The translations under genes and the position numbers were made by a program. A DNA stretch of 16,214 nucleotides, from assembly GCA_003131705.1 (NCBI GenBank), contig PKUY01000062.1, positions 20,071 to 36,284 of the forward strand. Reading direction: 5' to 3'. A model generated the notes under the pieces. That model saw nothing but the letters and a program-made list of their open reading frames with translations. It was not told the DNA's origin and searched no databases. Source of the stretch: Acidobacteriota bacterium. GTDB lineage: Bacteria > Acidobacteriota > Terriglobia > Acidiferrales > UBA7541. Positions 1 to 5,734 of this stretch are shown here, piece after piece; the first letter of the stretch is position 1, and each line of letters starts with the position of its first letter.

Positions 1-1
1 T

Positions 2-64
2 TTCGATTGGCTCCTGCGCGTGGAACTCGAGGCCGCGACCGATGGTTCGCTACAACCTGTCTAG
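2..64 (+). CDS. 3' end of an upstream gene (partial, unidentified)
   Basis: Frame 2 from the left edge is open and stops at the TAG at 62-64, reading FDWLLRVELEAATDGSLQPV. The wobble positions and composition look coding, and the next sizeable structure downstream is a terminator. Too little remains to name a family. It could also be a chance open stretch. Confidence 0.35.
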   Translation, partial: FDWLLRVELEAATDGSLQPV

Positions 65-375
65 GTCCAAGCATCTGACTCCATGAAAAAATCCGAAGAT
101 GCCCAGAACCGGAGCCGCCATTGCCGGGAAGCTTGTTCAGGTGTATTCTGCGGCCGATGATTAGCCACCAGGGGCGGACTCAACAGTGTTGTACGCGTGT
201 CTCGCACACGTGTCCTCTGACATGGGCAGGCTGAGCGGCTAGGAAGCTGATTTCAGTTCACGATTTCTAACCCACCGCCAGAAGGGACCTGGTTGGTGGG
301 TTTTTTGTTGGATGGGAACTAAACTGGATTTCACCACGAAACGAAATTCTTGGAGGAGTTGGAGGAGGAAGTTAC
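65..375. other. Noncoding stretch with hairpins, upstream of the rhodanese gene
   Basis: No convincing gene is seen here. A hairpin with 8 pairs (one G-U) lies at 193-200 / 206-213 around the loop CTCGC, and an intrinsic terminator is at 271-306. The stretch could be the trailer of the upstream gene or a small RNA. I looked for the conserved cores of tmRNA, RNase P RNA and common riboswitches and recognised none. Confidence 0.5.
271..306 (+). terminator. Rho-independent terminator
   Basis: CCCACC (271-276) pairs with GGTGGG (295-300) and CCAG (278-281) pairs with CTGG (289-292), giving a 10-pair interrupted stem followed by TTTTTT at 301-306. It would end plus-strand transcription arriving from the left edge, so the rhodanese gene probably has its own promoter between here and 376. 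An attenuator role is possible but unsupported. Confidence 0.7.
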
Positions 376-1239
376 ATGGCTGAGTATGCGCATCCGGAAG
401 TGCTGGTTTCGACGCAGTGGGTGGCGGACCACCCAAACGATTCTAAAATTCGCTTGGTCGAAGTCGATGTGGACACCACGGCCTACGACCAGGGCCATAT
501 CGCCGGAGCGGTGGGTTGGAACTGGCAGACCCAGCTTCAGGACAACGTTCGTCGCGATCTGATCGAGAAATCCGCGCTTGAGAAACTACTGGGTCAGTCT
601 GGAGTATCGAACGATACGACGATCATTCTTTACGGTGACAATAACAATTGGTTCGCGGCGTACGCGTTGTGGCAATTGAAATACTACGGGCACAAGGACG
701 TCCGCTTGATGAACGGCGGCCGCAAGAAATGGATCGAAGAGAGGCGTCCGCTGACGACAGAGTCACCGAAGATCGCGCCAGCGACTTACCACGCGACCGG
801 ACCGGACGAGTCTTTGCGCGCCCGCAAGGAAAATATTTTCTCCGTCATCGAGAAGAAGAGCAGCGGCCAGCTCGTGGATGTGCGCTCCGTGGATGAATTT
901 ACCGGGAAAATTATCGCTCCCCCGGGCATGAACGAAACCGCGCAGCGCGCCGGGCACATCCCGACCGCCGCGAATATTCCCTGGGCGCAGGCTGCAAAAG
1001 AGGACGGTATGTTCAAGTCCGCCGACCAATTGAAGCAGCTTTATCAGGGGAAGGGCGTGACGGGCAACGGCGAAGTGATTGCCTACTGCCGCATCGGCGA
1101 ACGCAGCTCACACACGTGGTTCGTGCTGAAGTATTTGCTCGGCTACGAGAATGTGAAGAACTATGATGGCTCGTGGACCGAATGGGGCAACCTGATCGGC
1201 GCACCTATCGAGAAGGAAGTCGCGGCGGCGGCGCGGTAA
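376..1239 (+). CDS. Thiosulfate sulfurtransferase (two-domain rhodanese, CysA2/SseA type)
   Basis: Cytoplasmic sulfurtransferase of 287 residues that moves sulfane sulfur from thiosulfate to a thiophilic acceptor through a cysteine persulfide. There are two tandem rhodanese domains. The N-terminal one (about residues 8-125) has YGDNNNWFA where a catalytic cysteine would sit, so it is a structural, inactive domain. The C-terminal one (about 155-280) carries the active loop CRIGERSS with Cys238. The stretch around DVRSVDEFTGKI and NYDGSWTEWG is very close to mycobacterial CysA2 as I remember it. The ATG at 376 is preceded by AGGAGG at 363-368 with a 7-base spacer, which fixes the start. It stands alone, with a terminator upstream and convergent minus-strand genes downstream. 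The acceptor in the cell is unknown. Confidence 0.95.
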   Translation: MAEYAHPEVLVSTQWVADHPNDSKIRLVEVDVDTTAYDQGHIAGAVGWNWQTQLQDNVRRDLIEKSALEKLLGQSGVSNDTTIILYGDNNNWFAAYALWQLKYYGHKDVRLMNGGRKKWIEERRPLTTESPKIAPATYHATGPDESLRARKENIFSVIEKKSSGQLVDVRSVDEFTGKIIAPPGMNETAQRAGHIPTAANIPWAQAAKEDGMFKSADQLKQLYQGKGVTGNGEVIAYCRIGERSSHTWFVLKYLLGYENVKNYDGSWTEWGNLIGAPIEKEVAAAAR

Positions 1240-1412
1240 TCTCTTATGAAGGCTCCGCCGGTCGATTTTTTCGCGAAGGGGGAGAACTTACTCCTCCTCT
1301 CAAACCGGCAATAAGGCAACGCTTCCGCACGCCCGTTCTGCGCATGACGAATCGTCATGACACTCCCAGCGACAGAGAGCACGGCAAGAAAAAGCAGTGT
1401 CCAGTGGCTCAT
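1161..1412 (-). CDS. Possible small hydrophobic peptide (83 residues)
   Basis: A minus-strand reading frame with an ATG at 1412 has a perfect Shine-Dalgarno AAGGAGG six bases upstream (plus-strand complement at 1418-1424). Its first 20 residues (MSHWTLLFLAVLSVAGSVMT) are hydrophobic, like a signal peptide or membrane anchor. It begins 62 bases after the stop of the secreted-protein gene on the same strand, so it could be the last cistron of that operon. The C-terminal third overlaps the rhodanese gene antisense and looks like low-information shadow sequence. The gene may therefore be a decayed or truncated small membrane protein. No family recognised. Confidence 0.4.
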   Translation of the reverse strand: MSHWTLLFLAVLSVAGSVMTIRHAQNGRAEALPYCRFERRSKFSPFAKKSTGGAFIRDYRAAAATSFSIGAPIRLPHSVHEPS

Positions 1413-1474
1413 GAAGCCTCCTTAAATCTGGGCAACGGGCTTTTTCTAGATGTAACACTCCACGAAGGATAAGG

Positions 1475-2413
1475 TTACGGAAGTTCGCTGAAGGTTTTTC
1501 CGCTCGCCAACTCCGCCTCCACGATGGGCAAAGCTTCTTGCGGCCGCCCTACGCGGCGATAGCGCGTGACTTCAATCGTCTGGTGCTGCTCGAATGAGAA
1601 TAGGAATTTCCGCCCGGTAAAATCGTACTCATAGTGCGTGGGCAACCAGACGTTCGGAGCCATTTCCTCCTGGTCGATTGCCACGAAGCTGCCTTTGTAG
1701 ACTTTTCCGACGATGCCGCCGACGAAGGGAATGTCGCTGGTCACGCGAGCTTCCCCGTGGACCATCTGATTCGTTTCGTGATCCACCCACAGCTTGGCAG
1801 CCACGTGCGTGAGCGCATCTTGAAAGATGGAGCGTGGGTGAAAGTCAGGGTTCGGTGTGAGATCGAAGACGTCGCAGACACGGCCATTCATGGTCGCTGT
1901 TCCCGCCGATTTGGGGATGAAGGCATCCTTCGTTGCATCCACGAACTCCACGCGTTCTTTCTCCCGTTTTTCGCGCTTGGCGTAAGCTGTTTTGGCTTTC
2001 GGGTTATTCGGATTTGCCATCACCTGCAAAAGGTTCTTCAACATCTGCAGTTGCTGTTGGTACGCACTCGGGTCGACAGGCTTGCCATCTTCCCGGAGCA
2101 GAATCTTCTGGGTCCCGCTGCCAGTGGGGATCACCCGATAGGTCTTGTCACCGAGCGTGCGCGGATTCGCGCCACCGCTGCGTTCGACGTGGCGCTCCAC
2201 ACGCTCGTAAAGCTCCAGCGTTTCGTCGTCATTGTGCTGATTGGCAAGCAGCTTCTCAGCCCGGTCGCGAATTTCCCGCTCTGACGGAGGCGGTCCTTGT
2301 GGCTTTGACTGCGACGCGGACTGTGGCCTTGCTTGCGGACGCGCAGCCGCCGCCAGATTCGGCAGAACCAGCGTCAAGATCAGAGTCGCAATCGCAGGAG
2401 CTTTGGAGATCAT
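1475..2413 (-). CDS. Secreted protein of unknown function (possible LolA/RseB-like fold)
   Basis: Predicted periplasmic protein of 312 residues. The N-terminus MISKAPAIATLILTLVLPN followed by LAAAA is a classic signal peptide with cleavage expected near Ala-Ala/Arg. Next comes a Pro/Gln/Ser-rich linker (about 25-45), a helical charged stretch, and a C-terminal half rich in beta-type sequence (VWLPTHYEYDF, FLFSFEQHQTIEVTRYRR). That half recalls outer-membrane lipoprotein-sorting-like proteins that Acidobacteriota encode often; this is a resemblance only. An upstream GTG (2503) is in frame, but the ATG at 2413 is preferred because it puts the signal peptide at the N-terminus and has AAGGGA upstream. 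It lies 103 bases behind the TPR-like membrane gene on the same strand and probably belongs to the ABC operon. Confidence 0.75.
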   Translation of the reverse strand: MISKAPAIATLILTLVLPNLAAAARPQARPQSASQSKPQGPPPSEREIRDRAEKLLANQHNDDETLELYERVERHVERSGGANPRTLGDKTYRVIPTGSGTQKILLREDGKPVDPSAYQQQLQMLKNLLQVMANPNNPKAKTAYAKREKREKERVEFVDATKDAFIPKSAGTATMNGRVCDVFDLTPNPDFHPRSIFQDALTHVAAKLWVDHETNQMVHGEARVTSDIPFVGGIVGKVYKGSFVAIDQEEMAPNVWLPTHYEYDFTGRKFLFSFEQHQTIEVTRYRRVGRPQEALPIVEAELASGKTFSELP

Positions 2414-2516
2414 CGTAGTATCCCTTGAAGGGATTCTCGGCGGCAGGAACCGATCGTAAGTCTCTATTGTAACTGTGTTCCGGACCTTCCACGCTCGATT
2501 CACGCAGTTCGTACGG

Positions 2517-3428
2517 TTAATTGCTCGGTGAGAGCGGGGTCCTCAGCTCTTTTGGGATCACGATGGTACTCTGCGGGTTCAGGCGCGATTTTCCATCCGG
2601 GCCGAAGACGTAGGGATATCCGTCCGGGTCAACTGGAATGCCATTGATCAGCCCGGCGTCGCGCAATTCACCTGTCGAAGCAGGGTAGTGCGCAGATCGT
2701 TTTTTGTATTGGTCGGCGAGATCATCCAGATGCATTTCGTCTTCCTGCGCCTTGAGCCCGCGCAACATCTGCGTGGCTCTTTCGCGAACGATTGGGTCCT
2801 GAGTGGAGTTGCGCAATTCCGACCAGATCATCGCGGACGTTTCTAGAGATCCGCCTTTTTCGGCCACGCGCGCGGCCATCATCTTCAGCCATGACGGCGC
2901 TTTGGGGTTCTTGCTTCCCTCCAGATAAGCCGCCGCGGAACTTTGAAAATCTTGCAAGCGCCAATAGTAGAGAAAACCGAGATCGCTGTTGAGGTTCCAC
3001 TGGTCCGGATTTTCGGCGATCCCGCGCTTGACCAATTCGATGGCGAGATCGGAACGTCCCGCTCCCGCGGGACCTGGTTCCGACAGAAAGATGGCGCCAA
3101 AGCGATACGCGATTACCAGTTTCGGATCGAGCGTGGTAGCAATATCGAGAAGCGGCCAGAGCAATTCGAACGTTGCGTCCGGCGTGCCGACGCGGTTGCC
3201 GTAATACTGAACAGCGCGCGTCCAATAGATGTCCGCGAGCAGCGCGTTGTACCCAAGACTCATTCTTTTCACGGCTGACGGCGAACGCAGCAACAACTCC
3301 TCTTTCTGCTGCTCTACCGTGCGCGTTTTCGCGTCGATCTGCATTTGCAAGAACCTGATGGCGGCGAAAAGCAGGGACACTCCGACGATGGCAATCCCTA
3401 CCGCGCGAGTTTGGCTGGCAGGCCTCAC
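2517..3428 (-). CDS. Membrane-anchored TPR-like protein, partner of an ABC transporter
   Basis: A 303-residue protein with one N-terminal membrane segment (about residues 8-27, VGIAIVGVSLLFAAIRFL). A short coiled-coil-like stretch (QQKEELLLRS) follows, then about 200 residues of helical TPR-like repeats (for example NPDQWNLNSDLGFLYYWRL), which should face the periplasm. The C-terminal part (SAHYPASTGELRDAGLINGIPVD and PDGYPYVFGPDGKSRL) resembles the tail seen in pilin-like or peptidase-linked proteins. Its ATG overlaps the stop of the permease gene as ATGA at 3425-3428, so the two are translationally coupled. It probably acts as an assembly or substrate-binding partner of the ABC exporter; this is inferred from position only. 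Confidence 0.8.
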   Translation of the reverse strand: MRPASQTRAVGIAIVGVSLLFAAIRFLQMQIDAKTRTVEQQKEELLLRSPSAVKRMSLGYNALLADIYWTRAVQYYGNRVGTPDATFELLWPLLDIATTLDPKLVIAYRFGAIFLSEPGPAGAGRSDLAIELVKRGIAENPDQWNLNSDLGFLYYWRLQDFQSSAAAYLEGSKNPKAPSWLKMMAARVAEKGGSLETSAMIWSELRNSTQDPIVRERATQMLRGLKAQEDEMHLDDLADQYKKRSAHYPASTGELRDAGLINGIPVDPDGYPYVFGPDGKSRLNPQSTIVIPKELRTPLSPSN

Positions 3429-4204
3429 TTGAGATTACGCTTGGAAAACACGGCCGAAGCAGCGAGCAGAAGCAGCGTGACGTAGAGAACTGCGTAGAGT
3501 GTGTTCTGTCCCACGAGTGACAGCGGAATGGACTCGCCATGCCCTGCCGCGGCAATCGCGTTGAAGTTGTGAAAATTGGGGACCAGATAATAGATCACTC
3601 GCGTCACCGCGTTGAGGGACGGATTGCCGGTAAGTTCACCCACGTCGCGCATGTCGCTGGCGAACACGCCGGTAATATAAATTCCCAGCGTGAAAAGCGT
3701 GGAAAGCGTCGGGCTCGAGAAACACGAGAAAAACAGCGCGAGCGCCGTCACCAGCGCGAGTTCGAGCAAAATGAAATAAATCGCGACGAGAATCGATGAG
3801 TCCGATCGCACAAATGGCCGACCGACGTAAAAGAGCGCGGCCGCCAGGGCGATGGTCATGAACGAAGTGTTCACCACCAGCGTCAGCAGCAAGCCCGCAT
3901 ATTTTCCCACCAAAAATTCCCAGCGGCGGATGGGTTTCGCCAGCAAGCTGTAGAGCGTTCGCTTTTCAATTTCCTTGGATACCAAGCCCACGCCGATAAA
4001 TACGGCCATCACCAATCCAAAAATTGAAATTGCGGACAGGCCGAGGTTAATGATTACCAGCCGTTCGATGCCAATCGAGATCTGCCCCACGATAATCGCG
4101 GCGCCGATCATCATCAGAGCGAAAAATATCAAGTTGTAAAGGACGCGGTCGCGCACCGCCTCGCGGAATGTGTTGATTGCCACTGGTGCGGTCGTAGCGC
4201 TCAT
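3425..4204 (-). CDS. ABC-2 type transporter permease
   Basis: Inner-membrane permease of 259 residues with about six hydrophobic helices (near residues 23-43, 50-78, 103-128, 140-162, 166-185 and 236-252). The family hallmark is the cytoplasmic segment KEIEKRTLYSLLAKPIRRWEF between helices 2 and 3, as in NosY/ABC-2 permeases that couple to an ATPase. The start ATG at 4204 overlaps the ATPase stop as ATGA (4201-4204), and its own stop overlaps the next start. With its neighbours it forms a complete exporter pair, presumably used as a dimer. Substrate unknown: nothing in the sequence discriminates between drug, lipid and protein export. Confidence 0.92.
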   Translation of the reverse strand: MSATTAPVAINTFREAVRDRVLYNLIFFALMMIGAAIIVGQISIGIERLVIINLGLSAISIFGLVMAVFIGVGLVSKEIEKRTLYSLLAKPIRRWEFLVGKYAGLLLTLVVNTSFMTIALAAALFYVGRPFVRSDSSILVAIYFILLELALVTALALFFSCFSSPTLSTLFTLGIYITGVFASDMRDVGELTGNPSLNAVTRVIYYLVPNFHNFNAIAAAGHGESIPLSLVGQNTLYAVLYVTLLLLAASAVFSKRNLK

Positions 4205-5175
4205 CGAGACATTACCTCAACTCCACGAGACTTTTCCTGCGCGCCGCCAACCAGGCGCAAGAAGTAATCTTCAAGCGTGGGCCTCACTGGCGAGACGGAG
4301 AGAATCCGGGCATCGGTGCTTCGTAGCGAGTCGAGTGCGCCATAGAGCTCAGTTTCGGGCACCTCCACGCGGTATCGCCCTCCCATGTGCGTGGCGCGCC
4401 CGGCAAGTGCGGTGGGCAGAGCGCGGTTGTCACGCGGCTCAAACAGAATCTCCATGGCATGTACCTCGACCGAAACAATCTCGCTCGGCGTGCCTACACC
4501 TTGCAGTTTGCCGCCGGCAAGCACCCCGACCCGGTCGCACAGCATTTCGGCGTCGGAAAGTATGTGGGTGGAGAAAAACACCGTTCGTCCCTGTTTCTTC
4601 AGATCGAGAATAATGTCTCGCACCTCGCGCCGCCCAACGGGATCGAGTCCCGACATCGGCTCATCGAGGAAAATCACCTGCGGATCGTGCAGAATTGCCT
4701 GCGCGATGCCAGCGCGTTGGAGCATCCCCTTCGAAAACTTTCGGAGCTGCACGTTTCCCGCCGCCGCGAGACCCACCCTTTCGAGGAAGCGTTCCACGCG
4801 TTCGCCCCGCTCCACTGCGCTGTATCCCGAGAAGCGCGCGTAGTAGTCGAGGAGTTCGCGCGCCGTCAGGTAATCATAAAAATAGGGCTGCTCCGGAAGG
4901 TAGCCGATCTCTCGATGCATTCGTACGTCGTCGATCGACTTCCCGCGAATGCGGGCTGTCCCGGCCGTGGGGAAAATGAGTCCCATCAGAAGTTTCAGCG
5001 TCGTTGTTTTTCCAGCGCCGTTCGGTCCCAGGAAGCCGAAAACCTCCCGCTCCTGAACTTGAAGCGTAAGGTTATCGAGGGATCGACGCGCGCGCTTGCG
5101 CCAGAAGCCTACGGAGTAGTCTTTAGTGAGGCCAAGTATCTCGATCGCCGGGGTACCCATGGCTGTCATTATCAT
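4201..5175 (-). CDS. ABC transporter ATP-binding protein (exporter, CcmA/NosF-like)
   Basis: Cytoplasmic ATPase of up to 324 residues. Walker A is GPNGAGKTT (50-58), the Q-loop Gln is at 96, the signature is FSKGM (147-151, a divergent LSGGQ), Walker B is VIFLDEP (167-173) and the switch His is 204. The roughly 90-residue C-terminal extension is typical of ABC-2 exporter ATPases. It is the first gene of the operon. The start is uncertain: ATG codons at 5175, 5169 and 5160 are all in frame and none has a Shine-Dalgarno. The ATG at 5160 (MGTPAIEIL) begins at the usual family position and has GATAAT on the minus strand at 5173-5168, compatible with a leaderless transcript. Confidence 0.93.
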   Translation of the reverse strand: MIMTAMGTPAIEILGLTKDYSVGFWRKRARRSLDNLTLQVQEREVFGFLGPNGAGKTTTLKLLMGLIFPTAGTARIRGKSIDDVRMHREIGYLPEQPYFYDYLTARELLDYYARFSGYSAVERGERVERFLERVGLAAAGNVQLRKFSKGMLQRAGIAQAILHDPQVIFLDEPMSGLDPVGRREVRDIILDLKKQGRTVFFSTHILSDAEMLCDRVGVLAGGKLQGVGTPSEIVSVEVHAMEILFEPRDNRALPTALAGRATHMGGRYRVEVPETELYGALDSLRSTDARILSVSPVRPTLEDYFLRLVGGAQEKSRGVEVMSR

Positions 5176-5346
5176 TTTTTTTCAACTGGGAATCTCATGT
5201 CAATCGTTCGGTGTTGCTTGGGAAAGCACACCACGGGCATCGCAAGGCGAAGAAAGGCGGTAGGGCTTCGCCGCGAGCACACCACTACAGGTAGATGCTT
5301 ACGACACGAAAAGCCTAAGATTTTGTGGTCGCTTGCTGTTTTCTTC

Positions 5347-5375
5347 TTGACAAGATTTCCACAACCCACGATACT
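5347..5375 (+). promoter_or_regulatory. Sigma-70-type promoter
   Basis: A perfect -35 TTGACA (5347-5352), a 17-base spacer and a -10 GATACT (5370-5375, 4 of 6 consensus). The expected transcript start is near 5382. It would drive either the small structured RNA below or, by read-through, nrdJ. Confidence 0.55.
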
Positions 5376-5381
5376 TCGCTC

Positions 5382-5530
5382 CCAGACTCGGGGAAAACGT
5401 GAGTCGATCATCTTGCGCAGCGCCGATGATTGCCACGTGAAAACCGGACCGTTCAAACGAATCGATAGAGGGATGCGTTTTACTTGGGACCGCGCCTTCG
5501 GATTTAGCGCGGCTTAGCTGCGCTTTTCTC
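5382..5530 (+). ncRNA. Candidate small structured RNA or nrdJ leader
   Basis: It begins at the start predicted from the promoter just upstream and ends at an intrinsic terminator. Inside, ACGTG (5397-5401) pairs with CACGT (5434-5438), ATCATC (5407-5412) pairs with GATGAT (5425-5430), and GCG/CGC closes a CAG loop. No open frame with a ribosome-binding site is seen. It matches no RNA family I recognise. It could be an independent small RNA of about 145 bases or an attenuated 5' leader of nrdJ. Confidence 0.35.
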
Positions 5531-5534
5531 GTTT
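5506..5534 (+). terminator. Intrinsic terminator or attenuator upstream of nrdJ
   Basis: AGCGCGGC (5506-5513) pairs with GCTGCGCT (5517-5524) with one G-U pair and a TTA loop. The tail TTTTCTCGTTTTTT follows. It lies about 200 bases ahead of the nrdJ start on the same strand. Confidence 0.5.
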
Positions 5535-5688
5535 TTTCGATTCTGGCGGCTGTTCTCGGGGGTCGGGCGTGGCCGCTCAACCGGTTGAGTCCCCCCTTCA
5601 TTTCCGTGTATCCCACGATACACACAACAACATTTCGAGGTTTCAGCGGGGGAGTAGTAGAATAGGAGTTAATTCCCCGTACTTGGTA

Positions 5689-5729
5689 CCTCGGCTAACA
5701 TTTCGGCGGCACGACTGCCGGCGCGGAGG
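5689..5729 (+). promoter_or_regulatory. nrdJ ribosome-binding site with a possible masking stem
   Basis: The Shine-Dalgarno GGAGG is at 5725-5729, five bases before the ATG. CCTC (5689-5692) plus GC (5694-5695) can pair with GC (5723-5724) and GAGG (5726-5729) with one mismatch, enclosing a second stem GGCA/TGCC (5708-5711 / 5716-5719). If formed, this would hide the ribosome-binding site. A regulatory role is inference. Confidence 0.35.
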
Positions 5730-5734
5730 CAGAT

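Larger units (their letters stand above)
5176..5734. other. Intergenic region between the ABC operon and nrdJ
   Basis: No supported gene. It contains a 10-base direct repeat AGCACACCAC (5225-5234 and 5276-5285), a plus-strand promoter (5347-5375), a hairpin (5397-5438), an intrinsic terminator (5506-5527), a second hairpin (5647-5653 / 5673-5679) and the nrdJ ribosome-binding site. I did not find an NrdR-box pair or cobalamin-riboswitch core motifs. Confidence 0.6.

Noticed and set aside
4387..5517. Long plus-strand open frame (376 codons) opposite the ABC ATPase
   Set aside because: It is antisense to a gene with complete ATPase motifs, has no domain-like sequence and no ribosome-binding site. 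High GC content produces such shadows.
5176..5734. Cobalamin riboswitch or NrdR boxes ahead of nrdJ
   Set aside because: Searched by eye for the B12-box core and paired NrdR-like 16-base palindromes; none were convincing.
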